A stretch of 64,000 nt of DNA, taken from Parapristionchus giblindavisi (lineage: Eukaryota; Nematoda; Chromadorea; Rhabditida; Diplogasteridae). The notes under the pieces were generated by a model. It did no database searches and was not told the origin of the DNA. It saw nothing but the letters and a program-made list of their open reading frames with translations. The position numbers were made by a program, and so were the translations under genes. This document shows, piece by piece, positions 42,614-57,558 of this stretch; position 1 is the stretch's first letter; each line of letters opens with the position of its first letter. Where the stretch lies: assembly GCA_943737045.1 (NCBI GenBank), contig CALSFV010000490.1, positions 29,852 to 93,851 of the forward strand, read 5' to 3'.

Positions 42614-44539
42614 CTCACACAGAAAATTCTCTTACTTTTCAATTTCTTATAACTTATATTTCTTATTTTTAAGAAATAATACAAGAAAGGGGCGGAGTTT
42701 ACAATAAGAAATCAATTTCTTATCTTCGAATTTCTTATAAATAAGAAATGCATGATGATTTTAATGTCAGAAATACATTTCTTATTCTTCATATTTCTTA
42801 TATTTAAGAAAATTGCCTTTGAATTTCTTATTTTTAAGAGAAATTCTGAATTTTCTTACTTTTTCAATTTCTTATATTTAATTTATTTTCGTTTTTTTTA
42901 TTTTCTTTTTTTTAAAATAATTAATTCCATGGATTAACTTTGGAATAACGTTAGTCAATGATCCAAATGTTGTGTTACTTATTTGTTGTGCGCAACAATG
43001 CATACGTAATAATTGCGGGAAAATTTGGCCTTCAAATAGATCTATTTTTCGTGCTGTTGCTACGTCGTTTTCACATCGTTTTCTTGTTCGTTATACTCGT
43101 TACTCTTCTATGTTACAGCATGTAGTTACTCCGTTTTCACCACGTATTTAGTTGAATAACATCGATTTGTTGCAGAACAGTTGCGAAACGTTTGAAGCCA
43201 AGCTCGCTAATGCTGCCCACCCACAAGCCCTCAAGCAAGAAGACTGTTGAAGCTATCAAGAAACTAGTATTTGGTGTTCCTTGGTTGGTCGTTATCGGCT
43301 ATTTGTCTTCAAGGATTCATTCCATGTCGCTCTCGTTTATCTAGGTATAACAGTTTCTCATTGTTCACATAATGAGATCTTCTTTGTAGGTGGGTCTATT
43401 CGATACTTATCGATATGATCGTAGTTTCAACATTGGAATGAGCTTGATCAACATAAGTGAGACCCTCAAGTGCACTAACAACGATACCTACATGATGATA
43501 ATGGAGGAGTGCTACATTTTTCATTCTGTGTCACTAAGAGGGACAAGACTCAGGTAATTTAATGTCTGTTAATATATAAGTTATGTATAAAATGATTTTA
43601 TAGGATGTTACTGTTAAAATTATTGATATCGATATGGAATATCTTGGTATCCCTGATCAGGATTACGCTGTAGTAATCTCGATGCCTTCAGCGGAAATCC
43701 AAGCGACTTTCAAGGATCTTTCAATGTTATCTAACTCTCTTAATATTACTGCCACTAAGTAGGTTGGAGTTTTATTTCAAATGAAAGCTTAATATTTATA
43801 TGTACATTATAGACTGGAGTGACTTTTACTGGAAATGGAGATACTGTTTTTAGTTGTCACTTATTCTAGCACTAACAATGCTCATGATGAGAAGGTTTGC
43901 TACCTAGATTAGTTCATAAATCGATAATAACATCGTTTCAGGGAGGTATTTCGATAGTAGTAAAGAAGCCGTCCAATTAAATACGTGAATCATTTCACTG
44001 AGGCATCTTCAATCTCTGATGGAGTAATCCTTATATGTAATGAAGTTCCTGTTATTGTTGAGTATGATATGGAAGAGAATGGACGTCGATTCTGTCTCAC
44101 ACGAAGATAACATGTTTAAAGTATAATCTCATATTATTTGCCTTCTCATTTAATTTGTCTTCGTTCACCCAAATCAATTACGTTTTTGTATTCCATGTGA
44201 TGTTGTAGTTCCTTTTATCTTGATATGCCCTGTTCAAATAAAGAGTTTTCATTTCTAGTATTGGAATAAGCATATACAAAGCAGCAGAATTATCAGTATT
44301 AATCAATCAATAATATATTCTGTAGTGGCCAGGGAAAAAATATAAGAAATTGAATTCTTAAAAATATCGTAGCGAGGAATAAGAAATAGATTTCTTATAT
44401 TTTATAAGAAATCATTTTCTTACGGCAATAAGAAATTAAATCTCTTATAAAAAGTAAGAAATTCAATTTCGGAGAACGTATTGTAAGAAATCAATTTCTT
44501 ATTTCAATTTCTTATATTTAAGAGAATTTTCTGTGTGAG
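42614..44539. mobile_element. TIR element carrying a captured PCNA gene
   Basis: Outer inverted repeats of 21 bp, starting CTCACACAGAAAATTCTC, border the region; each is flanked by TA (42612-42613 and 44540-44541). Inside each end (about 42630-42900 and 44340-44530) are a dozen or more copies of AATTTCTTAT/ATAAGAAATT, resembling subterminal transposase-binding repeats. Between them lies a decayed PCNA gene with introns, probable promoter and an AATAAA at about 44236. No transposase is present. The structure is a non-autonomous, probably TA-targeting DNA transposon that acquired a host gene by DNA-level capture. Confidence 0.7.
43188..44110 (+). pseudogene. PCNA pseudogene with retained introns
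   Basis: Several segments match PCNA, the replication sliding clamp, in linear order. These are TFEAKLANA with the start codon changed to ACG, HVALVYL, VGLFDTYRYDRS, MSLINISETLKCTNND, DVTVKIIDIDMEYLGIPDQ, AVVISMPSAEIQATFKDLSM, GVTFTGNGD, KYVNHFTEA and VPVIVEYDMEENG. Reading frames shift between segments and stops interrupt the C-terminal half, so no functional protein is possible. Introns with GT..AG ends remain at 43345-43389, 43554-43603 and 43893-43940, with another near 43760-43812. The copy therefore came from genomic DNA rather than mRNA. The functional PCNA gene must be elsewhere in the genome. Confidence 0.88.
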
Positions 44540-44653
44540 TACAATTGTCATTCCAATAAATGTGAAAAATACAGTACAAAACACTTTATAAAAGAATTAA
44601 CAAGGGAAAAAAGACATATAAGATTTAAATTAGCAGATAGAACAATTGGAGTT

Positions 44654-47600
44654 TCACATAGACAACGCAGATGCTTTCTCAGCTGCTGTTAACTTTGAGA
44701 TAAGAATATCTACACGATTCCTTTCCTGAATACAAATCAATATTACGAATCAATCGATAATATGAATACCATATCAGCATCTTCTCCTAGATTCTCTTGA
44801 TATTCGGCAAGAGTAGGCACTAATTGTTTAGTTAATCTCTCATCACCACATTTCATCTTCATTAATTTGATAGCTCTGAATATAACTAATCAATATTTTC
44901 TACTCTTACTAATAAATACTCTTACCTCAATCTAGCTGAATTCATATGAACACAAACTTCAGCTAAAACTAATACGATATTCTGCAATTGAATAATATTA
45001 TATAAATATAAATATGACTATTCTCCAACCTGTAAAGTGTACAATCCATTATCCATCTTATCTAAATAATATAATTCAGGATCCTCTGGTGGTTGTGTTT
45101 GTTTCCTTTCCCATTTCTCTACTCTCTCACGATATTTCATTAGTAATTCAACAGATCGATCAACCTTAAAAGGATACCTTAATAGTCAATGAAACATGTT
45201 GAATCATCTTACTACCGCACGGAATTTAGATGAGTCTATAGATTTCAGAACCAGAGCCATATTTTACATGGCGTCTTTACTTATAAAAGTATTTTCACCC
45301 ACGCGATTTATCATGGACTTTTTTTTCGCGTTTTTTCTTAACCAATTTTTTATTTAATTCGTTCATATCTTCTAATAAAAACATTTGGAAAACGATGAAA
45401 TATGGTAAAAGCTTTGAAAAGTTTATAAGTTGATTAGATTACGGTATTCCACAAAGGTTTCTCTCCCCTTAACTCATCAATCGATATACTATTGATTGAT
45501 TATTCGTCATACCTTTTCATGTTCGTGTTCCGTAAACTTCTGCATAATTCTCACTCTGGCTGCATCTTCACATGATCTCATTAGTGATGATAAAATCTAC
45601 AGTAATCAATAAATGAAATATTGATTGGTCGAAAAGAATAATTTTAAAATAAGGTTGGGGAGAACTAACCGCACAAACATGTTCTTCATGTTCATCAGGA
45701 GCTGTATCCTTCTTCTTTGTTTGAACTGGTGTTCTCATTAGAAGAGGAAATAGAGTACGAAGACCTAAATGAAAGTATACTATAGTGTACATCTTATTGA
45801 TTAGTAGTACAAAAGCTATACCTAGAATCTCTACGAACTTGGCACAATTCTCTTGTCCTTCAGGTCCAGTTGTAGCATGATCAAGTACCTAATAGGGATT
45901 ACGATAGTTCATTAAGGAGATATTGATTATAATACTTTGAGTGCACTTTGTCTTGATTGTTTTCTTTCTCTTAACATAAGATTCATCAATTGTAATCCTT
46001 CTCCTTCAAGGAATTTGGATCGATTAGATGGTAACATCAATGAAGCACATAGAGCATCAAAGATATTCTCCATATATTCCCTTTCATCTCCTGATGATGG
46101 ATCACGTTTCTTATATCCAGCCAACGCCTATAACAAAGATCAAAGATTACTGTAATGAATAATATTGATCTTACTCTCAATAACATATCCATTCCATCAA
46201 CTTTCTCTGTCAATTTCGACTTGGATGTCTCTGATTGTTGTAGAATGACAGAAAGAAGTTCAGATGCATATTGCTAGATCATCATGAATAGATTATATCA
46301 TAGTATGGATAGAATATACCTTATTAGGATCGAATCCTCCTTTCTGACATGATCTTCTTAATAACCATTGAAATAGAGATGATGATACTGCATCTTCATT
46401 TACTATTTCTCCATTCAATTCAAGAATCTAAATGATATAATCAACGTATATAATGATATAATGGAAATAAAGAATGAACAAGATATATACCATATCGACA
46501 ACTTTGAGTGCATTATGTACAGCATCAGCATCATCTTCAATAGTTTCATCCAATCGAGATAAACATGATACTATTGCCTGTATTCATCTATTCATTTCAA
46601 TTCATCTATAGAATATAGAATATACCTCAAGTATATTGTATTCCAATAGAGATTGAACCATAGATGTGATAGCATCATTTTCATTCTCTTCGTCTCCATC
46701 GTCTTCAATCAATTCCTATAATTAAAACTATTATAATAAATGCTATGCCAACATCTATTCATATGCATTCATTCATTTCATTCTCTTCATTCATTTCTAC
46801 TTTCAGTCATCATGACAGACGGTCATTCTTTTATTCCTTTCCTCATTTATTATCATACTACCGTATTCTATCGTATCATACTACTGTATTCTATCGTATC
46901 ATACAGTATCCCAAGAGTGTTATTAGCTACAGTATCTCTTCATTAAGGTTCCTATCTAGCAAAGAGTACACAAGTCCAATTCGATATTGATGAGTTCATT
47001 ATTCGTCTTCTGGGAGTTGGACAACCAGGTCAACAACTTGTCAAGACTGTTAAAGAAGCTGAGATACTCCATCTATGCATGACTGTTAGGTATGAAATTA
47101 TTGATTAATCCTCTCCATATCTACCGTATACCCGTTGTTTAGATCTGTCTTTGTTAGTCAACCTTCTCTTGTCGAAGTAAGTCCTCCAATCAAAGTTTGT
47201 GGTGATACTCATGGACAATATCCAGGTATCTACTTCAATAACTTCATATCAATTCAATTATCTTTATTATAGATGTTCTTCGTTTATTCGATAGAGGAGG
47301 ATTCCCTCCTATCAGTAATTATCTCTTCCTTGGTGATTATGTTGATAGAGGACATCAGAATCTCGAGAACATATGTCTATTCTTCGCATACAAAGTACCA
47401 TAACCATTCATGTTATCATCTACAGTAATCATTCATGTTCCCATCTACAGTAATCCATTGAGGTTCGATATCCTGATAACTTCTTTCTTCTACGTGGTAA
47501 TCATGAATGTGCAACAATCAATCGTGTATATGGATTCTATGAGGAATGTAATAGAAGATATCAAAGTGCACGATTATGGCATGCATTCCAAGTAAGATAC

Positions 47601-49002
47601 AGTACTCTATCATAACTCTATGATTATTGATTAAGGAAGTATTCAATATGATGCCTCTAGCTGGTTTGATTGCTAATCGTATACTTTGTATGCATGGTGG
47701 TCTATCTCCAAAGTTGAAAAGTCTTGATCAGGTTGAGTATTCATTCACTTCTACTATACAATTATCTTCCTATTCTATTGCAGTTACGTGCCATAACTCG
47801 TCCGTGTGATCCACCTAATCCATCTCTTCATATCGATCTTTTATGGGCTGATCCCGACACGAGTGTTACGGTATCTAATCAATAATCTTCCATTCTACCG
47901 TAATAGTTACAGGGATGGCACAATAACACTCGAGGAGTTTCCTACATCTTTGGTCCAAATGTAGTGAATGACGCTTGTAATGAGCTTGATATCGATTTGG
48001 TGGCGAGAGCACATCAGGTACAGTATACTTATTCATGGATTAGATTGTATTGATTGATTTAGGTAGTTCAAGATGGATATGAGTTCTTCGCTAATCGAAA
48101 ACTCGTAACAATCTTCTCAGCTCCTCATTATTGTGGTCAATTCGATAATGCAGCTGCTATTATGAATGTTGATGAGAATCTTGTTTGCTCATTTGTGGTA
48201 AGGACTTCAACCAAATATATCCACTATCTATCTATATTGATTATTCTAGATTCTACGACCGGTAATTCCAAAGAAAGGAGGTCCAAAGAAGTAAAAATGA
48301 ATAGAAGTAATGGAAGAGACAAGGGATGACTATGCCCCTTTTTGAATAAAGCACCATCTCTTTCTTCATTTTTGTCTATAATAAACTAACCTTGATAAGA
48401 TTGAGTGAAGCTCCAACTATATCACTGTTCTCATGTGAGAGAAGTCCAACTAAAATCTGAGGTCCTCAAATAAAATATATTATGAAGGAACAATTATATA
48501 AATGATATACCTTTGAGTTGAATAAAAAGATCAAATAGATCTGGTTCAGCTGGAAGACAATGTAACTCCTAAACAAGTTGATTGTATACAAACAAAATAA
48601 TTGTACGAACCTGGATAGCTGTATTCAATTCGATCTCACTTTCCATGAACTTAGAAGGATCATCTCCGTGTTTGATACGCATCTCACGATTCCTCAGAGA
48701 CTTCTTTTCCAACTGAACATCATAAGATTTTAAACTCAGAAAAGAATTCAAACCTGTGAAGTTAGCTTCTTGAGGAGTGCCTCATCAACTTGTTGAATCT
48801 CTTCTTGACTTCCTTCAAGTGCAGCCAACATTCCAGCTGCATCAACTGGACCATCTCCATTACTACTTGCTGTTACAGCAACTTCTGGACGAGAACGTTT
48901 AATTGGAGGCTGAAGGTTAATTTAAATTGAATATATTTAAGATCATTATGAACTAACCTCCCTGGAACCTCTCAGGATTTCGGTAACATCAATCGTCGAC
49001 AT
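44654..49002 (-). CDS. CTNNBL1: Beta-catenin-like protein 1
   Basis: Minus-strand gene from ATG at 49002 to TGA at 44654. The N-terminus [20 protein letters not shown] contains a PIKRSRP nuclear-localisation-like stretch. The armadillo-type core follows: [112 protein letters not shown] and [12 protein letters not shown]. The end is [21 protein letters not shown]. This is the CTNNBL1 pattern; the protein binds the Prp19/CDC5L spliceosome complex. The intron 46716-48390 is 1.7 kb and contains an entire PP1 gene on the other strand. The AATTTCTTAT element lies just downstream of its 3' end. Confidence 0.93.
46812..48295 (+). CDS. PP1-type Ser/Thr phosphatase catalytic subunit, nested in a CTNNBL1 intron
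   Basis: Exons 46960-47089, 47143-47225, 47273-47394, 47463-47591, 47636-47731, 47784-47870, 47913-48017, 48063-48197 and 48251-48295 join in frame. A tentative 10-nt first exon (46812-46821, MTD) gives 313 residues. All metallophosphatase motifs are present: [55 protein letters not shown] and [12 protein letters not shown]. The C-terminus is short (IPKKGGPKK) and lacks the longer tails of somatic PP1. That, and substitutions such as GDTHGQ for GDIHGQ, suggests a diverged paralogue like the many nematode sperm-type PP1 genes. AATAAA at 48345 falls inside the host intron. The first exon uses a weak GTCATT donor and is uncertain. Confidence 0.88.
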
Positions 49003-49464
49003 GATACAAGCTGCAACTATTATGCTATTGAATTCAAATTTCGAAAACTAAACTGTAAAAGACAAGCTTTGAGTTATAAAAAATATAATGGAGAATTATA
49101 ATTAGATTAGATATAAACTATTCAACAATAACAGTATAATTCAGCACAACTATCTACAAAACGTGCAATAAAAATAAGGAAACAATTAAAATAAATAACA
49201 AAAAAAAAAGACTAAGAGAGTCACTTCCGTAACCGGGATTAAACAGTATATTGAGAATTTAAAGAAAGGTTTATTGTGTAATGCACTGGTAATAATTCCG
49301 AGTAATTGTTTTGTTTATTTCACGTGGTATAATTGAATAATGTGATTTCACGGTCGCACTTTGCATCATCTACTTGATTTACATGTTGTCATCGCTCTCT
49401 CCTTTTCGCGTACTCTATTGCTATTCTATCTTTTTCTCTAGCTCTCTCTAGTTTGTGCTGAGGG
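49003..49464. other. Divergent promoter region, CTNNBL1 / alanine aminotransferase
   Basis: 462 bp between divergent start codons. AT-rich with an A9 run near 49200, then a CT-rich stretch (49395-49460) before the aminotransferase ATG. No exon seen. Confidence 0.5.
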
Positions 49465-51802
<2,338 letters not shown>

Positions 51803-52126
51803 ATTGATAGAGTTATTAGGTGATGTAACCGGTAGTAGTTGATATATAGTATGGACTGTCCTCTCACTTCTATATTCTCTTATGCTTATATACATGTTCA
51901 ATTGTATTGCCAAGTAGAGATAATGTATTTGTTAGAGTATAATTTGGGTTTTCGTGTAATAAATATTTGTCAATCTACATCTTGATTTGTTCACTTTTTA
52001 CATACACTCCGTTTCATACCGGATTGGATATATATATATATATATGTATGAATAAAGTAGCTATATTGAATTCATGCCAACCTAGATTTAGAAAAAAATG
52101 AATTGATTATTTGTTTTGTAGTAATC

Positions 52127-53032
52127 ATGATGGAGGAAGATTTCACTGATGCTACTATAGATTATCTCACTCAAACATATCAGGTATTCTGTATCTCGTA
52201 TGATCTTTGATCTTTAATCTTTTATTGATTAAGAGGAAAGAGTGCATAATATGGGGATCATTATATGAGAAGAATATGATAGATCTAGAGAATCGATTAG
52301 CTGGTATTTGTGATCCAGGATATACTGACTTTCATGAACATGAAATGAGTTTCTCTCTCAAAACGACTGGAGAACCTGATGTTACACTACGGTATCGATC
52401 GATTGATTTTCATATTTCATTTATCGATTGATCATAGATTGAGGCGTAAATTCCATCAAGATACTACAGCAACTAATCAATGGAGATTCAAGTTAGTTAA
52501 ACATATTATTGATTGAATATGTATATATTTGTTATAGATATGTTGGTCGTCCTGAACCCGATCCAAATTGTCCTGTTATAGTAAGGAAAGTAATAGATAG
52601 TGTTGCCCATTCACATAACATGATGGAGTTTGTTAAAACTCTTGGTTAGTTTCAATATAAAACGTACATTATCGATTTATTGATTGATTACACTTTTTAA
52701 AGGTCTCCGATTAGATTACGAGTATATTGTGAAGGGGAAAGTGTGGACTTGTGGAGCTATCAAGGTATACTGTAATCATTGTATCATTATCGATTGATTG
52801 ATTTCAGATTGTAGTGAATAGCGTCCGAAAGACCAAGATTCCTGGTAAATATGAAGTAGATAATCTAGAGAAATTATGTGAATCATATCTAGTTGAATTG
52901 AGTACAACAATACCTGATTCATTAGAATATTCATCCGTAGCTAGACAATTGAAATCATTTTCTGCCCAATTATATCCATTGGTTGAAATGCAAAAGGTTG
53001 AATATTGGTTGAAACCTCCTGGAACTGCATGA
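52127..53032 (+). CDS. MED18: Mediator complex subunit 18
   Basis: Six exons: 52127-52183, 52234-52391, 52438-52491, 52538-52644, 52703-52764 and 52808-53032, giving 220 residues. Family landmarks in order: IIWGSLYEKNMIDLENRLAG, LCDPG-like GICDPGY, FHEHEMSF, RRKFHQD...WRFKYVGRPE, FVKTLGLRLDYEYIVKG, IKIVVNSV...IPGK, SYLVELSTTIP and FSAQLYPLVEM. This is the MED18 beta-barrel fold of the Mediator head module, which contacts RNA polymerase II. Length fits animal MED18. It starts 324 bp after the aminotransferase on the same strand with TTTGTAG just before the ATG, compatible with a trans-spliced downstream operon gene. Confidence 0.9.
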
Positions 53033-53290
53033 TCTACCCTTCATTGATTGATTTATTGATTGATTTATAGATTCATTGTTCATATCTGAATAATATTATC
53101 TTCTTATATTATACACATTCAATATGTTTGCATGATCTCTATATTTACGTTTTATAAATTATTTTATATGTTTGGTTTGTAATAATAAATATATTTTATT
53201 GTCCATTAATGAAGTAGAAGTGCAGACTGTTGTATCCAGTTGATGATATCACTAATCCATACAATGATTAACATTTGTTTATTGTTTAGG

Positions 53291-55516
53291 ATGAATACAA
53301 ATGAAGAAAATGTTAAAGTAGAGGATATAAAAGATGAAAAGGAAGAAATGAAGAGTGATGAAGTAATCGATAATAAGAGTAATGAAAAGATGAAAAAGAA
53401 GATGAGAATAGCTGTAGCTGGTTGTGTTCATGGAGAAATTGATAAGGTATACGGTAGATGATCATATTGATTGATTATGAGATCATTGATTAGGTCTATT
53501 CAACTATGGCTGAGATTGAGAAGGATGGTAATGGAAAGTTTGATCTACTTCTATGTTGTGGCGACTTTCAGGTTAGTTTTCGATTAATCTATTCATTTGT
53601 TTATATTGCATAGATTATGATAGGCAACTCGTAACTATGGTGATCTTCATCATATGCATGTACCTGAGAAATACCGTAGTCTTGAGACATTCTATATGTA
53701 TTATTCTGGAGCTAAGGTACATTATTCAATGAATTCATTAGTATTCATTGATTATCAATTAAGAAAGCACCAGTATTGACAATCTTTATTGGAGGTAATC
53801 ATGAAGCGAGTGGATATATGGCTGAATTACCTCATGGAGGATGGGTATTCATTATCACTTCTTCTATCTATCTGATCATTCATTCATTATAGGTTGCTCC
53901 TAATATATACTTTATGGGTCATTCAAATGTTGTCGACTTTGCTGGTCTTCGTATTGGAGGAATGACTGGTATCTATAAGGCTAATGATTATCATAAAGGT
54001 ATACTGTATTAATTATTGATTTATTGGTTGATTGATTGAATTCATTTATCAGGTCGATATGAATGTCCTCCATTTGAAGATAGAGGATCAATAGTATCAG
54101 CTTATCATGTACGATCACTCGATGTATTTAGGTAGAAATATTGATTGATTCCATAATCAATAATACGAGTATACTGTAGATGTAAACAGTTGTCACCAAT
54201 CGATATCTTCCTCTCTCATGATTGGCCTACTGGAATATGGGATTATGGAGATGTAGAATGGTTATTACAAAAGAAACCATATTTTACAGATGAAGTTAGA
54301 TCAGGTGTAATGGGTAATCCAGGAGCGAGAGAAATTCTCACGGTACAGTATACCATTATCCATTGAAGACCCATATCGATTGATTTATTATAGCGTGTTC
54401 GACCTCATTATTGGTTTGCTGCACATATGCACGTAGGATTTGCTGCCCTTGTACCCCATGAAAAGAAAGAAGGAGGAGAAAAAGGAAGAGAAACAAGATT
54501 CTTATCTCTTGATAAACCATTACCTAGAAGACATTTCCTACAGGTATTTATTCTATCAGTCGATTCAGTAATACTACAGTATCTGTGTACTACAGTAATC
54601 CATGGTATGATTGTAGTCAGTTGATATGTATGTGGATGAAGATGCAGATATGAGTTTATCATATGATGAGGAATGGTTGGCTATACTCAAGAATACTGAT
54701 CATCTTGTATCTACTAATAATGAAGTATCTATTCATTCCATTACCATTCATTATTCATTGATTTCTTCAGAAAGTCTATCTACCATCAGCTGCTAATAAG
54801 AGTGAACGATACGATTTCCGACCGACTAAGGTATACGGTAGATGACCAATTGGGTCAATCTTATGATCATACTATAATAATGATATGATTAAGGAAGAAC
54901 TAGAGGGAATTCGTTCACTTGGATCAGATTTTCATATTCCATTGAATTTTGTTCAAACATCTCCTCCATTGAATGAAATAACAGAAGAAGCTAAAAGAGC
55001 TCCACCTAGTTACTATTATAGGTATATCGATTGATTCATTGATCAGACTTACAGTATCCATTTAGGAATCCTCAATCAGAAACATTTGCAAGATGGATGG
55101 GAATCAAAGATATCAATAGTATTCTAGCTTCAACATGTCCTTGTGTAGCTACTCCATATTGTGAAATAGAAGAGACAAGAAAAGGAATGTCTTCTATTCA
55201 ACAGAATACAGAAGATGTATAATCAATCAATACTATACAATGCTTACAGTATTCCTTTCAGTTTGGTAATGCTGACTTCATTATTGATACTGTAAGAGAT
55301 GAGGAAGAAGAGAAAGATGATGAAGATATTGCAGATATTGAGTAAGTTATTGAATAGATATAATGAATATTGATTTATTGATTAAGTGTGCCAACTAATA
55401 ATGGATTAGATGATTGGACTCCGCCTACAATAAAGAATGATGAAGATAAGACAAAGGATGGAAATAATGAACTTGTATTGAAAAGAAGAAAAGTTGATTA
55501 TAATGAAGATGAATGA
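53291..55516 (+). CDS. DBR1: RNA lariat debranching enzyme
   Basis: Multi-exon gene from ATG 53291 (preceded by TTTAGG) to TGA 55514-55516. A Glu/Lys-rich extension of about 37 residues precedes the usual DBR1 start, [17 protein letters not shown]. Metallophosphoesterase motifs follow: [55 protein letters not shown] and [13 protein letters not shown]-terminal DBR1 region: [24 protein letters not shown] and the tail NGLDDWTPP with a basic KRRK near the end. Cys in VAGCVHG replaces the usual first-metal Asp, as in known DBR1 enzymes (GCxHG). It hydrolyses the 2'-5' bond of intron lariats in the nucleus. It lies 258 bp after MED18. Confidence 0.95.
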
Positions 55517-55868
55517 ATTATTATATTGTATTATGTTTATATCTATTTATATTTATGATCTCGTATGGTTGTTTAATCCATTGAATCGTTGAATAAACCA
55601 TGATGACATTGTATGACTATTCTATCTATCTTTCTTCCCTTTCACGTTCTATTCTATTGATACAGATGGTGAAGAAAGAATTAGAATGTTCCATTTGATG
55701 AGAGATCACTACAAAATGAGAGAGTAGTCAGAGAAAGAGAGAAACGAAGGAAGGGGATGGTAGATCAATCTAAATCTTCTCTCTATTATTGATTGATTAT
55801 ATCTATAGAATGGTTATGTCGTATCTTCTTTTCTCTTTCTTCTTCGTCTCTTTATCCCCTACACTATT

Positions 55869-57558
55869 ATGCTCTTCGGTAAGTATATCTATCTATCATT
55901 ATTGAAATATTTAATCTGATCTGAGTATTTCTACTTTAATCGATGGAATCAATCAATATTATAGAATGTTTTCGTCGTTGTGGAATAGGAGGAAGTGATG
56001 ATGATTATCCATATGAAAGAGCAAGAAATGAAATCCCTCGATTAGATGATATTGTAGCTCTTTCTACTCCATCTCATAATAATACACCCATTCTTCAATC
56101 ACCTCAAATCAAGTTTATTCACTTATATTTCATTCTCATTTATTGATTACTTTCAGTGATTCGATCAATAATGATTCCTTTGTTCCTCTTCTCTGCTCTA
56201 CTAAGGTTGATCTTTGATCTTTGAACTTTATTCAGGATAATGATAATGAATATTGTAGATCCCAGGATCATCATCTCATCATCGAAGTGTTTCTCTATTA
56301 GGTGGAGAGGGATCATTTCATGAGATGGTCAGTCATGTAAGTAGTCTCTATTCTATTATATAATCAATCAATAATTGAATGAATAGGATCGATGTAAATC
56401 TCTATCGAATTTTCTTCATGAAGATAAACCAAGATTGATTAGAACTGATCATTTCACTCATAAGGTAGATCATTGTATTGATTGATATTGATTGATTATA
56501 TCGATTTAGTTATTCACTACACCTCCTGATGAATCAATGATAGCATTAGATAGAACAAGAATTGAGATTAAGGTATTCTTGAATTAATCAACGTCTAATA
56601 GATATTATTGATTGAAGGATGATTTACCACCTCCTCCTCCATCAGTTATTCCTATTGAAGCAAAAGTCAATATCGTCTATTGTCCTCTTCCTACGGTATT
56701 ATTGATTGATTATTGATTAATTCCATCGTATCTATATTAGAATGAAGAAGTGATTAAAACAAATGATGATCAAGAAGAAATCAATAAAGTTGTTCGATTA
56801 ATCATTGATAAGATTGTTAAGGATGAAAAGGTATGGTAATTATTGATGACTAAGATGATATACGGTAGTTTTCATTATCATATGAATATTGATTTGTAGA
56901 TTTCTAACGATATGTCGATTCTGAATGAATTTAAGGAAGAATTAATGAAAGTGATAATAGAAAGAGAAGAAGAAGAAGAAGAAGAAGAAGAAGAGGAGGA
57001 GGAGAAGGATAAGAGTATTGTAGTATATGATACTCCTTTATTGAATAGTAGTAATAATCCAAATGGAATAAGAACATTATCACCTATTGAAGAAGAAAGA
57101 ATATGGACTATTTATGAAGAAAGTATCAAAGATGATGATCGACCTACAAAGAATACTCCCATATGGTTTATATCTTATTATCTTTGATCTTTGATCTTTG
57201 ATCTTATTTTCAGCAGTACTCCTGTAAGTAGAAGTCGCATACTCTCACGAGATAACATACATAGACTAAAGGTGGGAATAATCTTTGATCATTGATCTTT
57301 GATCCTTTGATTTCTTTATAGCTTCGTGATTACGAAGAAGTTTGTAAAGAGAAAGATTATGTGTACACAACTCCAATTAGTGGAGAAAAAGAAGAGGATC
57401 TAAGGTATTATCAATATGATATCGACTGATATTGATTGAATGTATAAATATTATTGATTATGTTTAGTCGTGCACCTCTTCGTCCAAATCATCATAAAAG
57501 TCGATTAAGCAATGAAGATATAACATTCGATGGAATAAGAGTTCATTTTTCTAAATAA
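55869..57558 (+). CDS. Unrecognised acidic protein
   Basis: Exon chain starting with a 10-nt first exon, ATGCTCTTCG (55869-55878), then 55965 onward through about ten exons to TAA at 57556-57558. The start reads MLFECFRRCGIGGSDDDYPY. The protein is acidic and Ser/Pro-rich, with a PPPPPSVIPIEAK stretch and a run of about 13 Glu (about 56966-57003). Near the C-terminus are TPVSRSRILSRDNIHRLKLR and DITFDGIRVHFSK. No family is recognised. Short cysteine motifs at the N-terminus could be acylated, but there is no N-myristoyl Gly. Intron phases are consistent, GATCAAA-type repeats occur in its introns, and the ending is clean, so a real gene is likely. An alternative upstream ATG at 55810 would give a signal-peptide-like start but is out of frame. 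Confidence 0.6.

Noticed and set aside
55810..55878. Signal-peptide-like start MVMSYLLFSFFFVSLSP for the acidic protein
   Set aside because: That frame runs into a stop right after the next acceptor. Only the ATGCTCTTCG start keeps the downstream exons open.
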